From: CAIURC01 sp043777315
GTDB taxonomy: Bacteria > Verrucomicrobiota > Verrucomicrobiia > Chthoniobacterales > Chthoniobacteraceae
Length of the DNA stretch: 63,451 nucleotides
NCBI GenBank assembly: GCA_043777315.1
Contig: JAYVPW010000096.1
Location: 1-63,451, forward strand
Reading direction: 5' to 3'
The notes beneath the pieces were generated by a model. It searched no databases. It was not told the origin of the DNA and saw only the letters and a program-made list of their open reading frames with translations. A program made the translations under genes and the position numbers. The stretch's first letter is position 1. Every line of letters starts with the position of its first letter. Of the stretch, positions 12,501-20,900 are shown in pieces.

Positions 12501-13030
12501 CGTTTCTGCGGCGGAGTGAGCGCGACTTTCTCCCGCACGAAGCGCTCCAGCGCGGCGTCATCGCAGCGCGCGAGATCGTCCGAATCGCGCAGCGCCTCGC
12601 GCTGAAATGCCTCGCGGCTGATGAGCGCCTGATCGAGTGCAGTCGGCAGGTCCGGCTTTTTGTCGCGGACTTCCTGCTCGTGATTGAACTGCAAATTCAG
12701 CCGGTCGCGGAGGAACGCCAGCGTCGCCTTCGGGTCGGCGTCGTAAGCCAGCAGCGCGGCGCGATTCTCGATAATTTTGCGCTGCTCGGAGTGCGGGAAT
12801 TTCGCGGCCCACTGCGCCATCGTCGCCGTCAGTTTCGCGGCCTGCGCGGTGTTTTGAAAATGCAGCGCGTGGTAAAAATAGAATTCCTCGCTGCCCGGAA
12901 TGAGCTGCGAAAGCACCGCCTCGCGATCCGTCGCGAGCGCGAATTTTTCGATGAAACCGATTTCATTTTCCGCGCAAAGGAAGCGCGCGGCGGAAACGAG
13001 GAGGAGAGAAACGAGGAGTCGGGTTTTCAT
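6539..13030 (-). CDS. Giant secreted/periplasmic protein with alpha-2-macroglobulin-like features, family not identified
   Basis: A 2163-residue protein with a signal peptide (MKTRLLVSLLLVSAARFLCA). I do not recognise the family with confidence. Residues about 20-440 look alpha-helical. About 440-1000 is beta-rich and resembles macroglobulin MG-type and carboxypeptidase-regulatory modules (segments WVIEFIGGGKSSRVLIRKG, NAVVWLDGRKFTPDEKSGR, GLAPGDYSLRI). A low-complexity Ala/Ser/Pro linker follows, then a second helical region, a beta region (FIAGVVYGANVVVTNPT), TPR-like helices, and a final beta module (PVSKAYVKVYARLKNG). No CxEQ thioester motif is visible. The frame is open 19 codons further upstream, but the ATG at 13030 gives the signal peptide. 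It is flanked by palindromes A and B and appears monocistronic. It could be a structural or protease-trapping envelope protein; that is inference. Confidence 0.75.
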   Translation of the reverse strand: MKTRLLVSLLLVSAARFLCAENEIGFIEKFALATDREAVLSQLIPGSEEFYFYHALHFQNTAQAAKLTATMAQWAAKFPHSEQRKIIENRAALLAYDADPKATLAFLRDRLNLQFNHEQEVRDKKPDLPTALDQALISREAFQREALRDSDDLARCDDAALERFVREKVALTPPQKRALLSRIQRPNLPGLVELIEADLRTNESKGFGEFPIHKALLPEQLDQLANRLPTLFGTQAFVFARLRKLLPSADADVEFDPVEREAWLERIWTYAKNLSPSFNTLKAHILHLRLLHDRTRGTYDRARFLEYLKLPRRAAYVRTEYLQRADRAESAIDLNADLGEALGSSPPIGNDEWLVREFLLELLKDEKSWEPFAVYLRDEFLKPLFAESKITHGIGEPEQWSALLSPTAFQALKDRVDIDFAPANPLFHAPADAVALDVFVKNAPKLIVKIYEVNALSFFLAQNRQLNTDLQLDGLVANAEKTHEFKAPPLLRTARKFEFPELANRRGAWVIEFIGGGKSSRVLIRKGQWHLLQQTGPAGDMLSVIDEARQPVANAVVWLDGRKFTPDEKSGRIIVPFTNQPGNKPIILADPAGEFATLTSFEHHAENYRLDAQFFVAREQLLAGREATLGIRAALLVGDTQIAPSLLQDAKLAITSTTLDGISTTREITGLTFDPAKVSTHTITVPDRLAQLTVTLTAKVESLSTGGEKKDVSATRSWSLNGIDKTAHTADAHFARIGGGYVLDLLGKNGEPLPDQQIVFTFRHREFRQPISIPLRSDERGRIDLGALDDEMQLVAALPDGHTRSWMVEPDGAKQPGVIHATAGSLIEVPWFGGAGPLRQADVSLLERRGDSFAADRFDALSLGRGFLQIKGLAPGDYSLRIQASREEVTIRVTAGSIATSWLISPNRQLELRNPAPLQIESIREDADSLLVQLRNANSFTRVHVAATRFHPGQDQWLSDLGDFSRPEPELLTPARRPNLFAAGRPIGDEFRYILERRYAKIFPGNMLTRPGLLLNPWDVRSTEVAAQSMEAGQAAGASRGDRAEARRKAPASPMEAATAFAKTSPDAASPGADLDFLAAAAPVFYNLVPDKNGVVSIPRKLLGDRQQVQVYAEDLSSAVHRSFALAEAPAKFQDLRLTRNLDPQKPFSERKEVSLLAGGQTLTLPDILTSELETYDSLASIYALFTTLSGDANLAKFAWILEWPKLKDEEKRAKYSEFACHELNVFLSRKDPDFFAKVVQPYLRNKKEKTFLDEWLLETDLSRFLEPWNFARLNAAERALLARRLPAASAGIARHLRETFDLLPPNPDQENRWFETALRGRAMSGGDEFGFAGAKKEAEVAAVAFDSPASPALAPAPMSAAKAMPQEMKGRMSLDSAVAGRQVDQLERLADERGAKEARAGVEVQLQEAEKDKNNLAYFGVLGVEDATRMRGLVRQFYRKLGATKEWAENNYYRLPLAQQTAELIPVNAFWRDYAAWDGKSPFLSKNVAEASRNFSEIMLALAVLDLPFESPKHATKTLGREFTMKTGGPLIAFHKEIKPAEIAPQETELLVSENFFRADDRERMEGNEKFDKYVSGEFIAGVVYGANVVVTNPTSAPQKLELLIQIPRGALPVLGSKATDSKRVRLEPYTTQRLEYFFYFPAPAAEPMAHYPVHVSRDEKTAGAAKQFAFTVVRQLSKPDTASWDFVSQYGSEEEVFAFLAAHNLERLNLERVAWRARKSVEFFRKLLGVLAQRHVYNDVLQSYAVAHNETAALREWLRHRDDFLAQCGPWLATPLITIDPIERRAFEQLEYSPLINQRGHRLGAENRIANPVARAQYQALLRILAHKPALDAMDRMSVVYFLFLQDRTEEALALFPTIKPDELPTRIQHDYFRCYADFFESKLADARTIAAGYATHPVDRWRKLFTDVTAQLDEIEGKGQPPAKPDAKPNREGHQSELASTEPAFDFKIEAQNIALTWKNLPEVTINFYLMDPEFLFSSSPFVTQDPGRFSIIKPSKTVRQVLPAGKDALDVPLPAEFARANVLIEILGAGQRKAQAHHANTLRLSLVENYGRLELRDQAANQPVSKAYVKVYARLKNGQIRFFKDGYTDLRGRFDYASLNSSEHPATPVPLPRTAAAGGATLDYQMLRPTELGDVEKLAILIMSETNGALVREANPPSE

Positions 13031-13177
13031 GGGAGGATGGGGAGACGACCGCGCTGCGGATGCTGGCAATTTCGCTCCGAGGCGCAAGCGGCTCTCTGAG
13101 TGACGGTCAGCAGTGGCTGTTCGTTAGAAAACACGTCGCGCGGACGCGGACATTGCCAAGCCGCGGGTCATTTTCCG

Positions 13178-13309
13178 GTCATCCTGAGCGAAGCGAAGCG
13201 GAGTCGAAGGACCTCTAACTATTTCTTCGCGAGGGACGCGTCCCGTCGGGGGAAAAGTAAGAGGTCCTTCGACTGCGTTTCGCTGTCGCTCCACTTCGCT
13301 CAGGATGAC
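13178..13309. repeat. Interspersed palindrome, copy B
   Basis: Starts GTCATCCTGAGCGAAGCG and ends CGCTCAGGATGAC. The left arm is the short type (AAGCGAAGCGGAGTCGAAGG). The right arm is the long type (GACTGCGTTTCGCTGTCGCTCC). It occupies the divergent gap 13031-13390 between the giant gene and the 3D-domain lipoprotein. Apart from this repeat and likely promoter sequence next to each start, I see nothing in that gap. Confidence 0.9.
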
Positions 13310-13390
13310 TGGATGGAAGCCGCGCCACGCCAGAATCTCGCCCCTTAATTCCTGCTCGAATGCGCGCGACGACCGCCTACTTTCCGCGCG

Positions 13391-14056
13391 ATGCGAACCG
13401 CTTTTCGACTCGCCCCTTTTCTCTGCGTGCTGCTCGCGGGATGCGCCTCACGCCCGCTTCCGAAATACGAAAAGCCGATCGCGCGAGCGCAAATCCAGAG
13501 CGTTCGCACGACCGCTTACACTCACACGGAGGCGGATCATTTGGACTACGGGTGCGCGTCGGCGCTCGGGACGCAGTTGCAGTGCGGGCCGGTCCACAGC
13601 GCCGCGGCGGATTGGTCGCGGTGGCCGGCGGGGACGCGATTCCGGGTCGTGGAGACGGGTGAGATTTATCAGGTGGACGACTACGGCTGGGCCCTCGCTG
13701 GCACGAATACCATCGATCTTTACAAGCCGTCGCGCGCCGAAATGAACGCGTGGGGCGTGCGCCGTGTGACGATCGAAAACCTCGCGTGGGGCGACCCGTC
13801 CCGCAGTGTGGCGGTGCTCCGCCCGCGCTCGAAATACCGGCACATCAAACGGATGCTGGCGGAATTCGAATCGAACGGGATGAGCTTCGCGCCGAGCGCT
13901 CCGACGCCGGTGGCCATGCCGCCTGCGCCGATCATCGTGGCGCGCGCGCTGCCGGTCGAAAGGACGCGGCCGTTGGTCGCGGAACCGACTTCCGCCGTTT
14001 CATCGAGCCGTGGAGTGACGGTGATGAAGCCTTTTTTCACGCGCGGCGGGCCGTGA
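13391..14056 (+). CDS. 3D-domain lipoprotein
   Basis: A 221-residue protein with a lipoprotein signal (RLAPFLCVLLAGC; lipobox LAGC, so it is probably lipidated at Cys17). The 3D domain (about residues 36-130) contains TTAYTHTEADHLDYGCASALG, given here in part, and VDDYGWALAGTNTIDLYKP, where the Asp residues that name the fold can be seen. Such domains occur in MltA lytic transglycosylases and in stationary-phase Rpf-like cell-wall proteins, so peptidoglycan processing is plausible. The C-terminal 90 residues are Pro/Ala/Val-rich and disordered. TACTTT lies 7 bp before the ATG. Confidence 0.8.
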   Translation: MRTAFRLAPFLCVLLAGCASRPLPKYEKPIARAQIQSVRTTAYTHTEADHLDYGCASALGTQLQCGPVHSAAADWSRWPAGTRFRVVETGEIYQVDDYGWALAGTNTIDLYKPSRAEMNAWGVRRVTIENLAWGDPSRSVAVLRPRSKYRHIKRMLAEFESNGMSFAPSAPTPVAMPPAPIIVARALPVERTRPLVAEPTSAVSSSRGVTVMKPFFTRGGP

Positions 14057-14088
14057 ATCGAGGCGGCGATTCGCTGCCGTGCTACCTG

Positions 14089-14397
14089 TAGCTTGTGCGC
14101 GCGATGGCTGAAGATGCTGGAGAACGTGCCGTTCGCCGGCGTCTTGTATTTCGCGAGAAAGCCGGGCCCAGTCGCGAGGGTCGGGTCCCGGGCATCCACG
14201 TCGCCTGCGCTGCCGATCGAAGGCATGCCAAAGCTCGACCATGTCGAGCCGACCGGCGCGCCGGTCGCGGCGTCGAGCGCATCGCCGGAGAAGACGATGA
14301 TTTCTCTGCTCAACTCGGAGGCTGCTCGTGCGGGCCCGCGGGCGCGGGCGATGGAGCACGCTCCATCGCGAGTGCGGTGAGGATGCGAGGGAGGTTC
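14089..14397 (-). pseudogene. Decayed fragment of a secreted repeat protein related to the 14529 gene product
   Basis: On the minus strand an ATG at 14397 begins a signal-peptide-like MNLPRILTALA and soon hits a stop. In another frame (about 14304-14089) the translation contains IIVFSGDALDAATGAPVGST, followed by SFGMPSIGSAGDV and PGFLAKYKTPANGTFSS. These resemble the SGD..AGAPVG..FTSFG..VND.G repeats in the C-terminal half of the neighbouring 1152-residue protein. A frameshift between the two pieces and an abrupt end next to the 3D gene suggest a truncated, inactive relative. The remaining intergenic sequence to 14528 shows nothing else I can name. Confidence 0.4.
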
Positions 14398-14528
14398 ATG
14401 AGGTTGATGACGGTTCGCCTTGCTTCCACGCGCCGATTTCACGCTATCCAACGAAAGAATTTGCGTTGCGGTGAAATCCCCGCCGCGAAACCGCGTGTAA
14501 GCCCTGCGAACCCAAACTCCATCGCACC

Positions 14529-17500
14529 ATGAAAACACTCGGCCTGCTCACGCTCACCGCCCTCGCCGCTCTTCTCGCCTTCGCACCGCCCTCGCGTGCG
14601 GAAACGGTGGCGACAAAATGGGCCGTGCTCACACCGGAAAACTTCCTGTATGGCTCAGCCGCGGATTCCTCAGGTGATATCCTCGCCGTTGGCAACTCTG
14701 GGCCCGACACATTGTTCACGGCGAAGTATGCCGGTGAGTCCCACGCGCTGTTGTGGCGCAACGATGACGCCACCACCACCGGCCAGATTGCGAGGGTCGT
14801 GGTGAATGCGGGGGGATATCTTTTCGTGATTGCCTCTGCGCTCAATACGCCGGGCACTTCGGATATTTACACCGCCAAGTATCGCGGAACGGACGGAGTG
14901 AAGCTGTGGGAGGCACGCTTCCACACGCCCGGCGGAACGCAGGGCATCGGCAGGGCCATCGGCCTGGATGGGGACGGTAACGTGATCGTTGCCGGGCAGA
15001 TCACCAACAGCACCGGCCACACCGAGGGGTGCGCCTTGAAATACCGCGCCACAGACGGCGGCCTGCTTTGGGAGCGCCGGGTCGCCGGCGCCGGCGGCTC
15101 CGCCGCAGGCGATGACGCCTTGTTGGCCATGGCGATCGACGGCGGTGGCAATGTGGCGGTCGCTGGTTATGTAGATTTCGGAAATAGCGCTTTTACATAC
15201 GGCATTTTCTACGTCGCCAGGCTCCGCGGATCGGATGGTGCCGTGCTGTGGGAAAAACAATATTCCGGGCTCAGCCAGCCGGGCCAAAATGGTTCCGTCG
15301 CAGACGGCGTGGGCGTCGATGTCTTTGGCAATGTCACCGCCACGGGAGTGCTCGAGACCGATTCGCTTAACGATGCGCGCTACACCGCGAAATATGCAGT
15401 CGGCGATGGTTCGCTGATGTGGGAGAATCGGGAGAATCTTGGCGGTGTGATTCCGAACTTCAATGGGCAAGCCTTTAAGTTGGATAGTGGAGGCAATGTT
15501 TTCGTGGCCACAGCATGGGTAACGATGAACTCCGATACGTTCCACCCCTACGTCGTGAAGTATGCCCCCAATGGCACCAAGCTGTGGGAGTTGAGCAATG
15601 GGGCAAGCCTTGCGGAAAGCGACCTTATCATGACGCTCGATGGCGCTGGGAATCCCATTGTCGCCGGAACTCACCACCCTGGCAGCATCCGTGACAACCT
15701 CATCCTGACAAAATACAGGACGAGCGATGGAGCAGTTTTGTGGGAAACCTCCCCGGATAGCAATGGGGCTTCGTATGCAGAAGGCCTGGCTGTTGACGCA
15801 CTCGACAATGTTTACGTGAGCGGATTCGCCTACTATCAGCCAGGGACCGGTTATGGATTCCTCCGCAAATTCGGCCCGCCCGATGCCGCGCCGACGATCA
15901 CCACCACGGCGGCGATGGATGTTTCTTACACGAGCGCGACGCTGCACGCGACGGTGAACCCGAACGGCCTCACGACGGAGGTCGAATTCTCGCTGTTTGA
16001 AAACGCGGTGGGCACCACGCTCATCCCGGCCGGGCGCAGCGCGGTGGGCGCGAGCTTCGTGAAAAGCGGCCTTGCGCCGCATACGACGTATTACGTCTTC
16101 AGCAAGGGGATGAATCTCGCGGGCATCACGCAGGCTCCATTTGCGCCGAGCGTCTTTTTCACCACCCTCAATCATCCGCCGTCAGCGGGCGCGGACACGG
16201 CGATGAGCGCGGGTGAGGCAGTGGACATCGCGGTGCTCGCGAATGACACCGATCTCGACAGCGACGCGCTCTCGATCACGTCGGCAGGGCCGGCGCAGCA
16301 TGGCAGCGTGTCCTTCCTCGGCGGCACGGTCACTTACACGCCGGACGCGAGCTACACCGGCACCGAGTTTTTCAACTACACGATCAGCGACGGCTTCGGC
16401 GGGACGGGGACTGGCACCGTGTCGGTGAGCAGCGGCACACCGATCCTCGTGCTGCTCCACACCGGCGCGAGCAGCGGTGGCGATGCGGTCCCCGGCGAAC
16501 CGGCGACGCCGGTCGCGACGACGTTCACGAGCTTCGGTGTGCCGTTCGTGAATGACTTCGGCACGGTCGCGTTCAGCATGAAAATGCGGACGCCGACGGG
16601 CACGAAGGCCGCGCTTTTCGCGAATAACGCGGTGGCCGTGCGTGCGGGCGACGCGGCCACGGATGCGCTCGGCATCGCGGTCAACGGCGTGACGTTTGCG
16701 AGCTTCCGCGATCCCGTGCTGGCGGGCGATGGCACGCTCGGTTTCCTCGCGAAAGTGGCGGGCGTGGGCGTGACTTCGGCGAACGATTACGGCGCGTGGA
16801 TCAAGTCCTCGCTGGGCCTGCGGCAGATCGCGCGTGAAGGCGACACGCCCGCGGGCGCTCCGCTGGGTGCGGCGCTCGCGAGCTTCACATCGTTCGTCGT
16901 GCAGGGCACGGGCACGCACACCGCGGCCTTCACTGGCAAGCTGGTAATCGGCCTCGGCGGCGTAACTACGGCGGACGACGAGGCGCTGTGGAGTTGGAGC
17001 GAAATGGGCGGCGTCTCGCTCGTGCTGCGCGAAGGTTCGCCCGTGCAGGGCGCGGCAAATCCCACGCGGCTCGTGAAGAGCTTCAAGGCGCTCGTCTCCG
17101 CCTCCGGCACGCCCGGCCAGGCGCGCGGCGCGGCGCAGGATGGGACGCTCACATTCCTCGTCACGTTCTCCGACGGCACGACCTCGCTCGTCGATGCGGG
17201 CGGCTTCGGCGGACTCACGGAATTTGCGAAGACCGGCAACGCCATCGCACCCTCGACGCCCGCGCTGATTTGGGACGCGCTCCGCCCGCCGAGCACCGCG
17301 AGCAGCGGCCTCGCCGCGTGGCTCGGCACGCTGCGCAGCGGCTCCGGCGGCGTGACGAGCGCGAATGCGAAAGGCATTTTCCTCGACGACAATTTTGGCA
17401 CGCTCGACACCATCGTGCGGCTCGGCGATTTCGCGCCCGGCATGGCGCCCCCCGGCACGCCGAGCGTCTTTTTCGCCTCGCTAAACGATCCTGCGCTCGC

Positions 17501-17987
17501 ACCGATGAGCCGCACCGTGGCGTTCTTCGGCAAAGCGCGCGGCGCGGTGACGCCCGCCGACGACACCGGTGTGTGGTGGAAAATCGGCGGCGGCACTTCG
17601 CCGCTGCAACTCGTGCTGCGCGAAAATGCGACGCCACCCGGCGCTCCCGTTGGCTCGCAAATCAAGAGCTTCGCCTCGCTCGCCACGACGCTGCGCGGCC
17701 CACTCCTCACCACGCAACTGCGCATCGGTCCCGGCGGCGTAACGACGGCCAACGATGTCCGCTTTTTCGCGAGCGACAACGCGGGCACGCTGCACGCCGT
17801 GCTCGCCGAGGGGCAGAGCATTCCCGCCACACCGCAGCCTAAAATCGTGAAGACATTCACCGTGCTCGCGAAGGCCACCGGCTCGACTGGCGTGCGCCGC
17901 AGTTTCACCGCCGACGGCGGACAAATCGTCGTCCGCATCTACTTCACCGACCGCACGCAGGCGCTCGCGAAAATCTACATGCCGTGA
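14529..17987 (+). CDS. Large secreted multidomain repeat protein
   Basis: A 1152-residue protein with a signal peptide (KTLGLLTLTALAALLAF). Residues about 30-450 form repeated blades with the pattern YTAKYRGTDGVKLWE, DGxGNVxVAG, as in PQQ-like/delta-60 beta-propellers. Residues about 455-545 are fibronectin-III-like (ATLHATVNPNGL). About 549-635 is a cadherin/Ig-like module (VLANDTDLDSDALSIT and YTPDASYTGTEFFNYTISD). About 636-1150 holds repeats containing GVTSANDYGAW, GGVTTADDEALW and GVTTANDVRFF, of the kind seen in choice-of-anchor or DUF7453-like proteins. There is no PEP-CTERM or lipobox. Its TGA overlaps the GTG of the next gene, so the two are probably translated together. Extracellular adhesion or surface structure is likely. 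Confidence 0.75.
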   Translation: MKTLGLLTLTALAALLAFAPPSRAETVATKWAVLTPENFLYGSAADSSGDILAVGNSGPDTLFTAKYAGESHALLWRNDDATTTGQIARVVVNAGGYLFVIASALNTPGTSDIYTAKYRGTDGVKLWEARFHTPGGTQGIGRAIGLDGDGNVIVAGQITNSTGHTEGCALKYRATDGGLLWERRVAGAGGSAAGDDALLAMAIDGGGNVAVAGYVDFGNSAFTYGIFYVARLRGSDGAVLWEKQYSGLSQPGQNGSVADGVGVDVFGNVTATGVLETDSLNDARYTAKYAVGDGSLMWENRENLGGVIPNFNGQAFKLDSGGNVFVATAWVTMNSDTFHPYVVKYAPNGTKLWELSNGASLAESDLIMTLDGAGNPIVAGTHHPGSIRDNLILTKYRTSDGAVLWETSPDSNGASYAEGLAVDALDNVYVSGFAYYQPGTGYGFLRKFGPPDAAPTITTTAAMDVSYTSATLHATVNPNGLTTEVEFSLFENAVGTTLIPAGRSAVGASFVKSGLAPHTTYYVFSKGMNLAGITQAPFAPSVFFTTLNHPPSAGADTAMSAGEAVDIAVLANDTDLDSDALSITSAGPAQHGSVSFLGGTVTYTPDASYTGTEFFNYTISDGFGGTGTGTVSVSSGTPILVLLHTGASSGGDAVPGEPATPVATTFTSFGVPFVNDFGTVAFSMKMRTPTGTKAALFANNAVAVRAGDAATDALGIAVNGVTFASFRDPVLAGDGTLGFLAKVAGVGVTSANDYGAWIKSSLGLRQIAREGDTPAGAPLGAALASFTSFVVQGTGTHTAAFTGKLVIGLGGVTTADDEALWSWSEMGGVSLVLREGSPVQGAANPTRLVKSFKALVSASGTPGQARGAAQDGTLTFLVTFSDGTTSLVDAGGFGGLTEFAKTGNAIAPSTPALIWDALRPPSTASSGLAAWLGTLRSGSGGVTSANAKGIFLDDNFGTLDTIVRLGDFAPGMAPPGTPSVFFASLNDPALAPMSRTVAFFGKARGAVTPADDTGVWWKIGGGTSPLQLVLRENATPPGAPVGSQIKSFASLATTLRGPLLTTQLRIGPGGVTTANDVRFFASDNAGTLHAVLAEGQSIPATPQPKIVKTFTVLAKATGSTGVRRSFTADGGQIVVRIYFTDRTQALAKIYMP

Positions 17988-20900
17988 AATCGCCCCACTT
18001 CATCCTCGCCATCGGCCTCGCCGCGCTGCTCGCCCGGCCCTTCCCTGCACACGCCACGGATCGTGTGTGGCAGCCGAACAGCGGTTCATCGTGGACCACG
18101 CCGGCAAACTGGAGCGGCGGCGTGCCGGGCGTCGGCGATGTCGCGGTCTTCAATTCGACCACGCTCAATCCCACGATCACCACGCCGATTTCCGTCGGCG
18201 GGCTGCGCTGGGATGCGAGCACCGGGGTGTTCGTTTACAGCGGCTCGGCGATCACGCTCGGCGGCTTTGGGCTGACGCAATACGGCGCGTCGAACCAGAC
18301 GATCAACAACGACCTCACGCTGAGTGCCAGCCAGAACTGGAGCGGCGCGGGCGGCGGCACGCTCATCCTCGGCGGCACGACGACCGTCGGCGGGCAAACT
18401 CTTTTTCTCGACGTGCCGGTGAAATTCGTCGGCGGGACCCTGGACCGTTCCGGCGGCGGCAGAGCGGTTCCCAGTGCCAGCGTGACCTTCGACGGAGCGA
18501 CAGCGCAGTTGATCGGAGCGTTCGATGACATCGGTGGACTCAGTCACCCGAATCTAATCACGTTCCAAAATGGAGCACGTTGGATTGCGACGGCGGGTCC
18601 GCTCCAAGACCAGCCAGTGCTCATCAAGGACGCCGGATCGAGCGCGACGTTTTCCGGCGCGGCGCAGATGGGATCAGGATCGAGCTTCAACGTGCAGAGC
18701 GGTGGCACACTTTCAGCCGCGTCGTCTTTCTCTTTCGGTCATTTTGCCGGCACCTCCGGGACTGTGTCGGTGGATGGGGTGGGGTCGAGCTTCGTGGTGG
18801 GCGGCGACAGCAATTGGGGCACGACGGGCACCGCCAGCGTCAGTTTTTCCAATGGTGCCACCGGCTCCATTGCGGGGACGGTTTCGATGGTCACCGCTTC
18901 CACCGGCGCGGCAAATTTGAACGTGGACAGCGGTGCCCATCTGAGTGTCGGCGCATTCAACGCCTCGAGTGTGAACGGCAGCGGCGCGGCGACGATCACG
19001 CTGAGCGGAACGAATACGCAGTTGAATCAAACGGGCGCGAACGCCTTCACGTTTGGCGCGAGCACGGGCGGGGCGGATATTTTCACCGTGCGCTCGGGCG
19101 CGGTCTTCACAAGCGGCTCCGGGATCGTCGCGTTCGGAAGCACCGCGTTCGTGCTCGTGCAAAGCGGCGGCACTTTCACGGCCACAGGAGCCTTGTCGGC
19201 GACGGGAGGCAGTATCCAAGTCACGCAAGGCGGGCGCCTGAATGTTGCAGGGGCGAATGGATTCCAAGGCACGGGTGCCACGCTTTCAGTCGCGGGCGCG
19301 GGTTCGCAATTCACTACCACAGGCAGTTTTTTCTTCAGCGGCAACGGCACGATCACCAACGGAGGGTCACTCCAGGTCGGTGGCGATTTTTCCTATTACA
19401 GCGTGTCGAATGTTCCGGCTCGGCAGTTCGCGATCAGCGGCGCGGGAGCGAGCCTCAGCGCGGCGCACGCTTACTTCGGTGCGGCGGATGATTTCCTGAC
19501 TCCATTTTCCACGCTCAGCGTCAGCAATAGTGGAAGCGTCGTCTTCGGACAAACGGAGTTCCTCGCGCCAGCGCCCGTGGTCATCGACGGAGGCACGGCG
19601 GACTTGGGGACCGTGATCGGCACCGCCACGGGCGGGCTGAGTTTTCTCCACGGCGCGCTGACCATCACGAACGATCTCACCATCGGCACCGGTGGTCTTT
19701 TCGGCACTGCGCTCACGCTCGATGCGACGCGCACGCTCGCCACGCGCGGCTCCACGACCATCGAACCCTTCCGCACGCTCACACTCGCCGGCGGCACGTT
19801 GCAAACGAGCGCGCTCTTGAACAACGGCATCCTCGCTTTCCAAAGTGGCACGCTGCGCATCACGGGTGCGGCGGGCTACACCGTCGGCGGGCAGCTCACG
19901 CTCGGCAGCGGGCAGAATCTCGAAGTCGCCAACGCGCTACTGCTCACGAGCGACGCGCAACTTTTCCTCAGCGGCACGGTGAGCGCGGGCGTCGGCTCGA
20001 CCATCGGCGCAGGCGCGCGCGTGACTTTGCAAAATGGCACCGGCCTGCTCGCGGGCGCGGGCACGCTGACGAATGGCGGACTCATCACCGGCGACGGCAG
20101 GGTGAGCAAGGCGGTGACGAACGCGGGCGGCGAGTTGCGCGCGGAGAATGGGAAGACCCTCGTCTTCACCGGGCCGAACGGGGCGAACTCCGGGCGGCTG
20201 AATCTGCTCGGCGGCACGCTCGAATTTGCGCAGCCGCTCACCAGCGCCGCCGCCGGGCAGATCAACGGACGCGGCACGCTCAACTTCGCGGGCGGCCTCG
20301 TGAATTCGGGCCGGATGAATTTCAGCGCGGGCATCACCGATGTTTTCGGTGCGGTGAATCTGCTCACCGGCGCGAAGATAACGACGAGCGGCGGCGGCAC
20401 CGCGACGTTCTACGATGCCGTCACACACAACGGCGCGGAAGTCCGCACAAGTGCCGGAGCGCGGACGGTTTTCTTTGGCCCGGTCCACGGCGCGGGGCCG
20501 TTCACGGGCGCGGGGCAGGTCTATTTTGAAAACGGTTACTCGCCGGGAAATTCGCCCGCGCTGGTAACGAGCGAGGCCGAGATTTTTTTCACCGACGCCT
20601 CCGTGCTCACGATGGAAATCGGCGGACTCACCGCCGGCACTGGATACGACCGCCTCGTTTTCAACGGAGGCGCGGTGCATTTCGGCGGCACGCTGCTCAT
20701 TGATCTCATCGGCGCGTTTGCGCCCGCGGCGGGGGAAGTTTTCGATCTCTTCGACTTCGATCCCGCGCTGGCCGACGGCACATTTTCAACCATCGAACTC
20801 GCCGATGCGCTGCCGCCCGGCCTCACGCTCGATGCGAGCCAGGCGACCACGACCGGCATCGTCGCCATCGTGCCCGAGCCGTCCGCCGCGCTGCTGCTGC

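Noticed and set aside
10178..13099. A 973-codon open frame on the plus strand opposite the giant gene
   Set aside because: It is very rich in Arg, Glu and Asp, has no signal peptide or recognisable motif, and mirrors the codon pattern of the minus-strand gene. High GC removes stop codons from the antisense frames.
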